The notes: generated by a model not told the origin, from the letters alone. Counted from the first letter of the stretch, positions 22,973 to 31,115 are shown. The stretch: 36,916 bases of DNA from Streptomyces atriruber (GCF_001418325.1 NZ_LIPN01000353.1:1-36916); one strand, 5' to 3'. Translations and numbers: made by a program.

Positions 22973-23737
22973 ATGACTGACACACGACAGGTGGTCGTCG
23001 TGACCGGCGGCACCCGCGGCGTCGGTGCCGGAATCGCCCGGAGCTTCCTCGCCGCGGGGGCGCGGGTCGTGATCTGCGCCCGCAGGCCACCGGACAAGCC
23101 CGTCGAAGGGCCGGGCGGGACCGCCGAGTTCAGGCCGCTCGACCTGCGCGACGCGGCAGCCGTCACCGACTTCTTCGGTCAAATCGCCGCCGACTACGGG
23201 GCGGTGGACACCCTGGTGAACAACGCGGGCGGCACGCCGTTCGGACTGCTCGCCGAATCCGCTCCGGCCCGCCAGGCGAAGATCATCGAACTGAACCTGC
23301 TCGCCCCGCTCCACGCCTCCCTGGGCGCCTATGAAGTGATGCGCGGTCAGGAGGCCGGGGGCAGCATCACCATGATCGGCAGCGTGAGCGGGACCCGGCC
23401 CTCGCCCGGCAGCGGAGCGTATGGAGCGGCCAAGGCGGGCCTGGAGAACCTCGCCGGGACCATGGCCGTCGAGTGGGCTCCGGCCGTGCGCGTCAACACG
23501 GTGGTCCTCGGCCTGGCCCGCACCGAGAGCGCGGCCCTCCACTACGGCGACGAGGAGGGCATCGCCCAAGTCGCGCGCACCGTCCCGCTGGGCCGTCTCG
23601 CCGACCCCTCCGACGTCGGCGACGCCTGCGTCTTCCTCGCCTCCGACCGGGCCCGGTACATCAGCGGTGCCGCGCTCCGGCTGCACGGCGGCGGTGAACG
23701 CCCCGCGTTCCTGTCCGCGGCGTCCGTCAACCACTGA
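22973..23737 (+). CDS. SDR oxidoreductase, Rv3549c-like
   Basis: A 254-aa short-chain dehydrogenase. The nucleotide motif TGGTRGVGAG is at 11-20, NNAGG follows, and the catalytic pair is Y150-K154 (AYGAAK). In M. tuberculosis Rv3549c occupies the same place, divergent from echA20-ipdA-ipdB-ipdC and within the KstR2 regulon, so this is its probable counterpart. Its exact step in HIP degradation is not settled; oxidation or reduction of a hydroxyacyl-CoA is likely. The ATG at 22973 is chosen because it follows AAAGG; an in-frame codon 24 nt upstream falls beside the operator. It is followed 21 bp later by a second SDR gene. Confidence 0.82.
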   Translation: MTDTRQVVVVTGGTRGVGAGIARSFLAAGARVVICARRPPDKPVEGPGGTAEFRPLDLRDAAAVTDFFGQIAADYGAVDTLVNNAGGTPFGLLAESAPARQAKIIELNLLAPLHASLGAYEVMRGQEAGGSITMIGSVSGTRPSPGSGAYGAAKAGLENLAGTMAVEWAPAVRVNTVVLGLARTESAALHYGDEEGIAQVARTVPLGRLADPSDVGDACVFLASDRARYISGAALRLHGGGERPAFLSAASVNH

Positions 23738-23758
23738 ACGCAATCGAGGAGTTCTGCC

Positions 23759-24715
23759 ATGACGTCAGCTGCCAGGTCCACGTCCGCGTCCGCGTCCGGG
23801 TCCGGGACCGGGCTCTGCGAAGGCCGCGTCGTGCTCGTCACCGGTGCGGGCCGAGGCCTGGGGCGTGCGCACGCGCTCGCGTACGCGGCCGAGGGCGCCC
23901 GGGTCGTGGTCAACGACCTCGGCGTGGGGCCCGACGGATCGGGAGGTTCCGGCGGGCCCGCCCACGAGGTCGTCGAGGAGATCCGGGCGGCGGGCGGTGA
24001 CGCCGTCGCGCACGGCGGCGACATCGCGACCTCCGAGGGCGCCGCCTCGCTGGTGCGGACCGCGCTCGACACGTACGGACGCCTCGACGTCGTGGTCAAC
24101 AACGCGGGCTTCCTGCGCGACCGGATGCTGGTCAACCTCGACGAGGACGCCTGGGACGCCGTGATGCGCGTCCACCTCAAGGGACACTTCCTTCCCCTCA
24201 AGCACGCGGGAGCGCACTGGCGTGCCGAGGCGAAGGCGGGCCGCACTCCGCACGCGTGCGTGGTCAACACCAGCTCCGGAGCCGGTCTCCTGGGCAGCGT
24301 CGGGCAGGGCAACTACAGCGCGGCCAAGGCGGGAATCCTCGGCCTGACCTTCGTCGCCGCCGCGGAACTCGGTGCCTACGGAGTGCGTGTGAACGCCGTC
24401 GCGCCCGCCGCCCGCACCCGTATGACGGAGCAGACCTTCGCCGACACGATGGCGGCCCCCGAGGACGGCGCCTTCGACGCGATGGCCCCGGAGAACGTCT
24501 CCCCCCTGGTCGTCTGGCTCGGCTCCACCGCCTCCGCGGGGGTCACGGGCCGGGTCTTCGAGGCCGAGGCGGGCCGCATCACCGTCATGGAGGGCTGGCG
24601 CCCCGGCCCGACCGCGGACAAGGGGGCCCGGTGGACTCCGTCGGAGGCGGGCGAGACGGCGCTGAAGCTGCTCGCGGAGGCGGAGGTGCCGCAACGGGTG
24701 TACGGGGCGCGCTGA
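23759..24715 (+). CDS. SDR, MFE2-like 3-hydroxyacyl-CoA dehydrogenase, Rv3548c-like
   Basis: A 318-aa short-chain dehydrogenase with a strong GAGGAG ribosome site. After a Ser/Ala-rich lead (1-19) come TGAGRGLGRAHALAYA (28-43), VVVNDLGVGPDGSGG, NNAGFLRDRMLVNLDED and the catalytic Y186-K190 (NYSAAK). The NDLG and NNAGFLRDRM blocks are typical of the hydroxyacyl-CoA dehydrogenase part of peroxisomal multifunctional enzyme 2, so the substrate is probably a branched or steroid-derived hydroxyacyl-CoA. It is the second gene of the plus-strand pair and corresponds to Rv3548c by position. An imperfect hairpin follows at 24767-24792. Confidence 0.83.
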   Translation: MTSAARSTSASASGSGTGLCEGRVVLVTGAGRGLGRAHALAYAAEGARVVVNDLGVGPDGSGGSGGPAHEVVEEIRAAGGDAVAHGGDIATSEGAASLVRTALDTYGRLDVVVNNAGFLRDRMLVNLDEDAWDAVMRVHLKGHFLPLKHAGAHWRAEAKAGRTPHACVVNTSSGAGLLGSVGQGNYSAAKAGILGLTFVAAAELGAYGVRVNAVAPAARTRMTEQTFADTMAAPEDGAFDAMAPENVSPLVVWLGSTASAGVTGRVFEAEAGRITVMEGWRPGPTADKGARWTPSEAGETALKLLAEAEVPQRVYGAR

Positions 24716-24766
24716 CCGGACCGGAGGGGAATCGCGGAGCGGACCGTGCGAGGTGGGCCGCGCGGA

Positions 24767-24792
24767 GTGGATCCGACCAGGTCGGGATCCAC
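24767..24792. terminator. Imperfect hairpin after the SDR pair
   Basis: GTGGATCCGACC (24767-24778) pairs with GGTCGGGATCCAC (24780-24792) with one bulged base and almost no loop. It begins 51 nt after the SDR stop and could terminate that operon or act as an operator for the next gene. TAGGGT at 24818-24823 is a candidate -10 for the amidotransferase gene. Confidence 0.45.
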
Positions 24793-24870
24793 TACTCAGG
24801 CCTCTGACCTGCTGCGTTAGGGTGGAATCCGGTCATCCCATGCCTCCCCCGCCTGCCAGGAGATCCCCGC

Positions 24871-25626
24871 ATGCCGCCCCCGCGCACCGTCCTCATCCTC
24901 CAGCACGTCGAGGTCGAGAAGCCCGGCCTCATCCTGGACGCGCTGGACGGCAGCGGTCTCCACGTGGACGTACGAAATGTGCTGGACGTGCCCGGGGTGT
25001 CGGCGGACGATCTGCCGGCCGTCGGCGACCTGGCGGGCCTCGTCGTCATGGGCGGCCCGATGAACGCCGACGACCTGACGGGTCACCCGGCGCTGAAGCT
25101 GGAGCGGGACCTCCTGGTCGACGCGGTGCGGGCCGGGGTGCCGACCCTGGGCGTGTGTCTGGGGGCGCAACTCCTCGCCCGCGCCCTGGGCCTGGCCGTC
25201 AGGACCGGCGCCGAGCTCGGCCACGGCAGCGAGCTCGGCTGGTCCCCGCTGCGTGACGTCGACCGCGACGACCCCGTTCTCGGCCCGCTGGCCGACGCGC
25301 CCGCCGTGCTCCACTGGCACGGCGACCGCATCGTGCCCGGCCCCGGTGCCCAGGTGCTGGCCCGCACCGACACCACCGAGTGCCAGGCGTTCCGCGCCGG
25401 ACCCGCGGCCTGGGGGCTGCAGTTCCATCTGGAGGTCACCCCCGCCCTCCTGGACGACTGGCTCGCCGAGCCGTCCTTCGTCGACGAGGCCACGGAGGCC
25501 CTCGGCCCCGACGCCGTCGACCGGCTGCGGTCGGATGCCCGGGCCGTGGCCCCGGCTCTGCGTCCGGCGGCGGAGCGGAGCCTGGCCCACCTGAGGTCGC
25601 TGTTCACGGCCCGCGCGGGTCTCTAG
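24871..25626 (+). CDS. Class I glutamine amidotransferase-like protein
   Basis: A 251-aa protein with the GATase1 triad: C96 in GVCLGAQLLA, H186 and E188 in GLQFHLEVTP. MGGPMNADD (60-68) forms the conserved oxyanion-side loop. Stand-alone proteins of this kind resemble GMP-synthase-type amidotransferases and gamma-glutamyl hydrolases such as PuuD relatives; the substrate is unknown. A CCAGGAG ribosome site precedes the ATG at 24871. Its TAG stop shares a CTAG with the stop of the convergent pcaD gene (25623-25626). It does not belong to the HIP or pca pathways by known function. Confidence 0.83.
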   Translation: MPPPRTVLILQHVEVEKPGLILDALDGSGLHVDVRNVLDVPGVSADDLPAVGDLAGLVVMGGPMNADDLTGHPALKLERDLLVDAVRAGVPTLGVCLGAQLLARALGLAVRTGAELGHGSELGWSPLRDVDRDDPVLGPLADAPAVLHWHGDRIVPGPGAQVLARTDTTECQAFRAGPAAWGLQFHLEVTPALLDDWLAEPSFVDEATEALGPDAVDRLRSDARAVAPALRPAAERSLAHLRSLFTARAGL

Positions 25627-26402
25627 GTCTGCGCCGCGCCCGCGAAGTGGGTGCGCAGGGCCTGTGCCACCGCCTCGGGGCGCTCCGCCGCTGCCAGGTG
25701 CGAGGCGTCCGCGAGCTCCAGCAGGGAGGCGTGCGGCACCGCTTCGGCGATCTCCCGGGCGTGGGTGGGCGGTGTCGCCGGATCCTCGCGACCGGCGATG
25801 ACCAGTGTGGGCGTCACGATCGTCGTGAGCGCGCCCCGCATGTCGTACGCGGCCAGGGCCTCGCAGCACGCGGCGTACGCGCCGGGGTCGGCCGACCGGA
25901 GGTCCGCCACGAGGCGGGGCACCGTGAACCCGGGCGTGAACCAGCGCCCGGGGGCGGCATCAGCCAGCCCGGCCAGACCCTCGCGGCGCGCCAGCGCGGC
26001 CCGTTCGCGCCACGGCCCGTCCCCGCCGAAATGCGCCGATGAGCAGATCACGGCGAGCCGCTCCACCCGCTCGGGGTGCCGGGCCGCGAGATGCAGCCCC
26101 ACGGCGCCGCCGAGCGAGACACCGGCGTACGAGAATCGGTCGATGCCGAGCGAGTCGGCGAGCGCGAGGACGAGCGCGGCGAGGTCGGCGACCGTCGCGC
26201 CGGGGCCGATGAGGTCCGCGGGGGAGCCGCCATGGCCCGGCAGGTCCCAGCGCACGATGCGGTGGGACCTGGACAGTTCGGGTGCGACCGCGTCCCAGAG
26301 GGCGGTGGAGGTGCCCAGGGACGGCCCGAGGAGGAGCGGGGGCGCGGTGTCTGTGCCCTCGACGGTGTGGTGCGGCAGCCTGCCGTCCGGTTCGATGGTC
26401 AA
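25623..26402 (-). CDS. pcaD: 3-oxoadipate enol-lactonase (PcaD domain only)
   Basis: A 259-aa alpha/beta-hydrolase that opens 3-oxoadipate enol-lactone to 3-oxoadipate. The triad is S96 (GVSLGGA), D207 (AGREDPATPP) and H235 (ASHLAAAERPE). The TTG start at 26402 overlaps the pcaB stop (TTGA, 26399-26402) behind a GGAG ribosome site. In several actinobacteria the equivalent gene, pcaL, is fused to a C-terminal 4-carboxymuconolactone decarboxylase domain. Here the protein ends after the lactonase, and no decarboxylase is readable before the convergent gene. It is the last gene of the pca operon. Confidence 0.88.
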   Translation of the reverse strand: MTIEPDGRLPHHTVEGTDTAPPLLLGPSLGTSTALWDAVAPELSRSHRIVRWDLPGHGGSPADLIGPGATVADLAALVLALADSLGIDRFSYAGVSLGGAVGLHLAARHPERVERLAVICSSAHFGGDGPWRERAALARREGLAGLADAAPGRWFTPGFTVPRLVADLRSADPGAYAACCEALAAYDMRGALTTIVTPTLVIAGREDPATPPTHAREIAEAVPHASLLELADASHLAAAERPEAVAQALRTHFAGAAQT

Positions 26403-27721
26403 CGTCGCTCCAGGGCACGGTCGATGAGGTCACCGGCGTAACCGGTGTAGTGGGCGGGGTCGGTGAGCGCGGCGAGGTCGAGGTCCTGAAGGGCGGGTTC
26501 CTCGGCGAGGACGTCCGCCAGCGTGCGCCCTTCGGCGCGGGCCCGCCCCGCGGCCCCGGTCAGCAGCTCCTGCGCGGCGACCCTGCCGAGCACGGGCGCG
26601 AGCTCGGCGGCCACCCGCTCCGAGACGATCGACCCGCCGGTGAGGCGGAGGTGTCCGCGCATCGCCGCCGGGTGGACGCGCAGCCCCTCGACGAGCTCCG
26701 CGCCGTCCCGGGCCGCGCCACCGGCCAGCCGCAGCAGGTCCCGCAGCGGCTCCCACTCGGCGTGCCAGGCGCCCGCGGGGCGCTCGTCCTCGGCGACGAG
26801 CGAGCCGAGGAGGGTGGCCGCGAGGCCGGGCGCGCGGCGGGCGGCCGCGGCGACGAGCGTGGCGCGTACGGGGTTGGCCTTGTGCGGCATCGCGGACGAG
26901 CCCCCGCCCGCGCCCTCGGAGAGTTCCGCGATCTCGGTGCGGGACAGGGTGAGCACGTCGGCCGCCACCTTGCCGAGGGCGCCCGTGGTGAGCGCGAGGG
27001 CGGAGGCGAGATCGGCGACGGGCGTACGAAGGGTGTGCCAGGGCAGTTCGGGCGCGTGCAGCGCGAGCTCACGGGCGAAGGCCGAGGTGAGCGCCTCGCC
27101 TCCGTGACCGCACTCCCCGTCCGCCCGAAACGCGGCCAAGGTGCCTGCCGCGCCGCCCAATTGGGCCGGCAGGCTCGTGCGGACCCGGGTGAGGCGGTCC
27201 CGCGCGTCGAGGATCAGGGAGCGCCACCCCGCGGCCTTCAGGCCGAACGTCGTCGGCACCGCGTGCTGGGTGAGGGTGCGGCCCGGCATCGCCGTGTCCC
27301 GGTGCGCGGAGGCGAGACCGGCCAGCGCGCGCTCCGCGCGGGCCAGCTCCGTGCGGATCAGTTCCAGTGCCCGCGCGGACAGCAGCATCAGTGCCGTGTC
27401 CAGGATGTCCTGGCTCGTCGCGCCCCGGTGCACGTGCGGCGCCGCCTCGGCGGGCACCGCCGCTGCCAGCGCCGCCACCAGCGGGATCACCGGGTTTCCG
27501 CTCTCCCGCGCGCGGAGGGTGATGTCCCGCGCGTCGAACCGGCCGACGTCCGCGGCCGCTTCCCGCACCGCGGCCGCCGCGCCCCGGGGCGTCAGCCCCA
27601 CCTCGGCCCGGGCGCTGGTCAGCGCGGCCTCGGCGGTCAGCAGGGCTTCGAGGAAGGCCAGGTCGGAGGTGGCGGCGGCCACCGGCGAACCGACGGAGCC
27701 CGGCGAGAACAGGCCGCTCAT
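26399..27721 (-). CDS. pcaB: 3-carboxy-cis,cis-muconate cycloisomerase
   Basis: A 440-aa member of the fumarase/adenylosuccinate lyase superfamily. It converts 3-carboxy-cis,cis-muconate to 4-carboxymuconolactone. The superfamily signature GGGSSAMPHKANPVR is at 272-286 and HRGATSQDILDTALML at 98-113, both closely fitting bacterial PcaB. Length fits (about 440-460). The ATG overlaps the pcaG stop (ATGA, 27718-27721) and the stop overlaps pcaD's TTG, so it is coupled on both sides. Confidence 0.93.
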   Translation of the reverse strand: MSGLFSPGSVGSPVAAATSDLAFLEALLTAEAALTSARAEVGLTPRGAAAAVREAAADVGRFDARDITLRARESGNPVIPLVAALAAAVPAEAAPHVHRGATSQDILDTALMLLSARALELIRTELARAERALAGLASAHRDTAMPGRTLTQHAVPTTFGLKAAGWRSLILDARDRLTRVRTSLPAQLGGAAGTLAAFRADGECGHGGEALTSAFARELALHAPELPWHTLRTPVADLASALALTTGALGKVAADVLTLSRTEIAELSEGAGGGSSAMPHKANPVRATLVAAAARRAPGLAATLLGSLVAEDERPAGAWHAEWEPLRDLLRLAGGAARDGAELVEGLRVHPAAMRGHLRLTGGSIVSERVAAELAPVLGRVAAQELLTGAAGRARAEGRTLADVLAEEPALQDLDLAALTDPAHYTGYAGDLIDRALERR

Positions 27722-28281
27722 GCGGGCCCCTGCGGGAACTCGAGGAAGACCGTCTCGTCGGCCCCCTGGAGGTGGATGTCGAAGCGGTACGTCCGGGGCG
27801 CCTCGCCGCGGGCGACCAGGGTGGCCCGCCCTGCCGCGTCCAGGGAGCCGAGCAGCGCGTCACCGGGCTCGTCCACCAAGTACGCCCGTGTGTACAGATG
27901 GTGCAGCAGACCGCGTGCGAAGACGGCGAGCGAGACGTACGAGACACCGCCCGGCGGCAGCGTCCGCACGGCCCAGTGCCCGTCGGCGTCGGTGGCGACC
28001 CGGCCGAACCCGGTGAACGCGACGCCGTCCCGCCCCAGGGCCCGACCCGTGGCGGGGTCGCGCCGCAGCGAGCCGGGGACGCCCGCGCGCGAGCCGTCGG
28101 GCCCGGGCTGCCAGGTCTCGATCAGGGCGTCGGGCACGGGCTGCCCCTCGCCGTCGAACACGTATCCGTGCAGGGTGATGGTGTCGGGGTGTCCGGCGGG
28201 CGCCACGTCGCCGCCGCGCGGGAAGGGCAGCGCGTAGCCGTAGAAGGGGCCGACGGTCTGGGAGGGCGTGGGAGCGGGCAT
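27718..28281 (-). CDS. pcaG: Protocatechuate 3,4-dioxygenase alpha subunit
   Basis: A 187-aa intradiol dioxygenase subunit. TPSQTVGPFYGYALPF at the N-terminus and HLYTRAYLVDEPGDALL in the C-terminal half are typical of PcaG, the non-catalytic subunit that shapes the active site. It lacks the full Tyr/Tyr/His/His iron ligand set found in PcaH, as expected. The ATG overlaps the pcaH stop by one base (TGATG at 28279-28283), and its stop overlaps pcaB. Confidence 0.93.
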   Translation of the reverse strand: MPAPTPSQTVGPFYGYALPFPRGGDVAPAGHPDTITLHGYVFDGEGQPVPDALIETWQPGPDGSRAGVPGSLRRDPATGRALGRDGVAFTGFGRVATDADGHWAVRTLPPGGVSYVSLAVFARGLLHHLYTRAYLVDEPGDALLGSLDAAGRATLVARGEAPRTYRFDIHLQGADETVFLEFPQGPA

Positions 28282-28994
28282 CAGCGGGCGTCGCCCTCCT
28301 GGAAGAACGTCGCGGACGGGCCGTCCAGGACGATGTCCCAGCGGTGGCCGAGCGACCACTCGGGGACGGACAGGTCGTGGTCGTAGGCACAGACGAGGCG
28401 CTGCCGCGCCGACTCGTCGCTCACCGAGCGCAGGATCGGGTCGTACGGGAAGAGCGGGTCGCCCGGGAAGTACATCTGCGTCACCAGACGCTGGGCGAAC
28501 GCCGTGCCGAAGAGCGAGAAGTGCAGGTGGGCGGGGCGCCAGGCGTTGGTGTGGTTGTGCCAGGGATAGGCGCCCGGCTTGATGGTCGTGAAGGAGTACG
28601 CGCCGCCGTCGTCGGTCAGACAGCGGCCGAAGCCCGTGAAGTTGGGGTCGAGCGGTGCCGGGTGCCGGTCCAGCTGGTGCGCGTAGCGGCCCGAGGCGTT
28701 GGCCTGCCAGAGCTCGACGAGCTGGCCGCGCACGGGCCGCCCCCGGCGGTCGACGACCCGGCCGCTCACGGTGATGCGCTCGCCCAGCGGCTCGCCCGGA
28801 TGCTGCCGCGTCAGGTCGCTGTCCAGGGCGGCCACGTCGGTGACGCCGAACGCGGGGCCGCTCAGCTCCACCGCCTCCGGGTCGCGCAGCGGGACCAGTG
28901 GCCGCTTGGGGTGGCGCAGCCGACTGCTGCGGTACGGCGGATGGTCGCGGGGCGGGTGGTGCTCGGCGCCCGCTCCGGCAGTGGTGAGGGTCAT
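28281..28994 (-). CDS. pcaH: Protocatechuate 3,4-dioxygenase beta subunit
   Basis: A 237-aa catalytic subunit that cleaves protocatechuate between its hydroxyls using Fe(III). The iron ligands are readable with the right spacing: Y104 (GRYAHQLD), Y143 (GAYPWHNH), H156 and H158 (RPAHLHFS), matching Pseudomonas Y408, Y447, H460 and H462. N-terminal HPKRPLVPL and ELSGPAFG are also typical. It starts 65 bp after the pcaJ stop; in the S. coelicolor operon as I recall it, pcaF sits here. The ribosome site is weak (AAGAG). Confidence 0.95.
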   Translation of the reverse strand: MTLTTAGAGAEHHPPRDHPPYRSSRLRHPKRPLVPLRDPEAVELSGPAFGVTDVAALDSDLTRQHPGEPLGERITVSGRVVDRRGRPVRGQLVELWQANASGRYAHQLDRHPAPLDPNFTGFGRCLTDDGGAYSFTTIKPGAYPWHNHTNAWRPAHLHFSLFGTAFAQRLVTQMYFPGDPLFPYDPILRSVSDESARQRLVCAYDHDLSVPEWSLGHRWDIVLDGPSATFFQEGDAR

Positions 28995-29059
28995 CTCTTG
29001 TGGCTCCGTACGACGTAGTAGCGGTGTCGGAGAAGTGCGATGTCACCGGCGAGGCGCGC

Positions 29060-29707
29060 TCACGACGGACAGCCGTCCGGGACGTGGACCTCGGCCGCCG
29101 TCTTCGCGACGATCTCCTCGACGGTGACGCCAGGCGCCGCCTCGACCAGTTCGAGACCGCGCCCCGTCACCTCCAGGACGCCGAGGTCGGTGATGATCCG
29201 GTCGACGCAGCCCTTGCCGGTCAGCGGCAGCGCGCACTCGTCGAGGATCTTCGCCGAGCCGTCCTTCGCGGTGTGCGTCATGACGACGATGACGGTGCGG
29301 GCGCCGTGCACGAGATCCATCGCCCCGCCGATCCCGGTGATCAGCTTGCCCGGGACCGCCCAGTTGGCGAGGTCCCCGCGCGCGGAGACCTGCATCGCGC
29401 CCAGCACGGCCACGTCGATGTGGCCGCCGCGGATCATCCCGAAGGAGAGCGCCGAGTCGAAGAAGGAGGCGCCGGGCAGCACGGTCACGGTCTCCTTGCC
29501 CGCGTTGATCAGGTCGGGGTCGGCCTCCGCCTCGGCGGGCCAGGGACCCACGCCGAGAATGCCGTTCTCCGACTCCAGGACGACTTCCACGCCCGGCGGC
29601 AGGTGGTCGGGGATCAGCGTGGGCAGACCGATGCCGAGGTTCACGTACTGGCCGTCGCGTAGTTCGCGCGCGGCGCGGGCGGCCATCTCCTCACGGGTCC
29701 AGGCCAT
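29060..29707 (-). CDS. pcaJ: 3-oxoadipate CoA-transferase beta subunit
   Basis: A 215-aa class I CoA-transferase subunit. The catalytic glutamate is E47 in the SENG motif (ESENGILGVGP). NLGIGLPTLIPDHLP and GKGCVDRIITDLGV are conserved in PcaJ/ScoB. With PcaI it moves CoA from succinyl-CoA to 3-oxoadipate. The ATG overlaps the pcaI stop by one base (TGATG). A ScoAB-type succinyl-CoA:3-ketoacid transferase is the main alternative; position in the pca operon decides. Confidence 0.92.
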   Translation of the reverse strand: MAWTREEMAARAARELRDGQYVNLGIGLPTLIPDHLPPGVEVVLESENGILGVGPWPAEAEADPDLINAGKETVTVLPGASFFDSALSFGMIRGGHIDVAVLGAMQVSARGDLANWAVPGKLITGIGGAMDLVHGARTVIVVMTHTAKDGSAKILDECALPLTGKGCVDRIITDLGVLEVTGRGLELVEAAPGVTVEEIVAKTAAEVHVPDGCPS

Positions 29708-30462
29708 CAGCCGCGCACCGTCCGCTTCTCGATCAGCTTGTCCGCCGCCTGCTCGGGGGTGAGTGCCACCACCCGGCGTACGAAGATGCCCGGCAGGTGC
29801 ACCGCGTCCGGGTCGATGGCGCCGGGCTCCACGAGCTCCTCGACCTCCGCGACGGTCACGCGTCCGGCCATCGCGGCGAGCGGGTTGAAGTTGCGGGCGG
29901 ATCTGCTGAAGACGAGGTTGCCGTGCCGGTCGCCCTTGGCCGCGCGCACCAGCGCGTAGTCGGTGCGGATGCCGCGCTCCAGGACGTACGGCGTGCCGTC
30001 GAACTCCCGCACCTCCTTGGCCGGGGACGCGAGCGCGACCCCGCCGTGCCCGTCGTGGCGCAGGGGGATCCCGCCCTCGGCGACCTGGGTGCCCACTCCG
30101 GCCGGGGTGTAGAACGCGGGGATGCCCGCGCCGCCCGCCCGCAGCCGCTCGGCGAGCGTGCCCTGCGGGATCATCTCCACCTCCAGCTCGCCGCTGAGGT
30201 ACTGCCGCGCGAACTCCTGGTTGGAGCCGATGTAGGAGCCGGTGACGTGGGCGATCCTGCCCGCCGCCAGGAGCAGCGCGAGGCCCGAGTCCATCGCCCC
30301 GCAGTTGTTGGACACGACGCGCAGCTCCGCCGCGCCGGACGCGTGGAGTGCGCGGATCAGTTCGTTCGGCACGCCGCTCAGTCCGAATCCGCCGACCGCG
30401 ATAGAGGCGCCGTCACGGACGTCGGCCACCGCTTCGGCAGCCGTGGCCACCACCTTGTCCAT
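29707..30462 (-). CDS. pcaI: 3-oxoadipate CoA-transferase alpha subunit
   Basis: A 251-aa class I CoA-transferase subunit, first gene of the pca operon. GGFGLSGVPNELIRAL and SYIGSNQEFARQYLSGELEVE fit PcaI/ScoA, and FYTPAGVGTQVAEGG is also conserved. The ATG at 30462 follows a GGGAGG ribosome site (plus-strand cctccc 30471-30476). A longer in-frame start at 30534 would run through the PcaV operator and promoter, so it is rejected. Confidence 0.92.
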   Translation of the reverse strand: MDKVVATAAEAVADVRDGASIAVGGFGLSGVPNELIRALHASGAAELRVVSNNCGAMDSGLALLLAAGRIAHVTGSYIGSNQEFARQYLSGELEVEMIPQGTLAERLRAGGAGIPAFYTPAGVGTQVAEGGIPLRHDGHGGVALASPAKEVREFDGTPYVLERGIRTDYALVRAAKGDRHGNLVFSRSARNFNPLAAMAGRVTVAEVEELVEPGAIDPDAVHLPGIFVRRVVALTPEQAADKLIEKRTVRG

Positions 30463-30490
30463 CCGAGCGGCCTCCCTCTCCGTCCTCCAT

Positions 30491-30545
30491 TGATCAGGGC
30501 ACTGACCATTCCGGCGAGGATAGGGTGATGCCAACTGCCGTGCAA
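30491..30545 (-). promoter_or_regulatory. pcaI promoter with PcaV-type operator
   Basis: On the minus strand, TTGCAC (30545 to 30540), a 17-nt spacer and TATCCT (30522 to 30517) make a good sigma-70-type promoter. The imperfect inverted repeat TGATCAG-ggca-CTGACCA (30491-30508) covers the expected start site. This fits repression by PcaV with relief by protocatechuate. Confidence 0.6.
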
Positions 30546-30549
30546 GGGG

Positions 30550-30595
30550 TGGTCAGTTGAGCGGGCCCGGCAGGTAATGTTCAGTGCACCGACGG
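30550..30595 (+). promoter_or_regulatory. pcaV promoter with further PcaV half-sites
   Basis: TGGTCAG (30550-30556) repeats the half-site of the pcaI operator, and TGTTCAG-tgca-CCGACGG (30578-30595) is a degenerate version of the full site. TAATGT (30575-30580) is a candidate -10 for pcaV. The arrangement suggests autoregulation. Confidence 0.45.
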
Positions 30596-30638
30596 AAACG
30601 TCGGAGGAGTCGAGGAGACGAAGGAGCGGAGGGATCCT

Positions 30639-31109
30639 ATGAGGGCCGTGGACCTCGCCACCCATCCCGGGCATCTCGCCCGACGGCTGCAGCAGGCGCA
30701 TCACCTGCTGTGGAACACGATGGTGTCCGAGGAGATCACCTCGCCGCAGTACGCCGTCCTCAACGCTCTCGTCGCCGAACCGGGCCTCGACCAGCGCACG
30801 GTGGGGGAGCGGGTGGGCCTGGACCGGTCCACCATCGCCGAGGTCGTCGCCCGGCTCATCCGCCGGGAGCTGCTCGCCAAGGTGCGCGACCCGCGGGACG
30901 GCAGGCGCTGTCTGCTCCGCGTCACCGACGAGGGCCTGCGCACGCACCGCAAGCTGACCATGCGGACCGCCCGGATGAACCAGGTGCTCCTCGCCCCGCT
31001 CTCCGAGGGGGAGCAGTCCGTCTTCCTCGACCTGATCAGGCGGGTCGCGGACGCGGCGGAGCAACTGCGCGACCCCGTGGTACCGGCCGTCGGGCCCGGC
31101 ACGGACTGA
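30639..31109 (+). CDS. pcaV: MarR-family regulator PcaV
   Basis: A 156-aa MarR repressor. The sequence from HPGHLARRLQQAHHLLWNT through EEITSPQYAVLNALVAEPG and GERVGLDRSTIAEVVARL matches, from memory, S. coelicolor PcaV, the protocatechuate-responsive regulator. R15 and H21, which correspond to ligand-contact residues reported for PcaV, are both present. The winged helix lies at about 40-100. It is divergent from pcaIJHGBD with operator half-sites between. The start at 30639 follows a GGAG-containing region. It converges with the DUF3048 gene with only 6 bp between stops. Confidence 0.92.
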   Translation: MRAVDLATHPGHLARRLQQAHHLLWNTMVSEEITSPQYAVLNALVAEPGLDQRTVGERVGLDRSTIAEVVARLIRRELLAKVRDPRDGRRCLLRVTDEGLRTHRKLTMRTARMNQVLLAPLSEGEQSVFLDLIRRVADAAEQLRDPVVPAVGPGTD

Positions 31110-31115
31110 CGGCGC

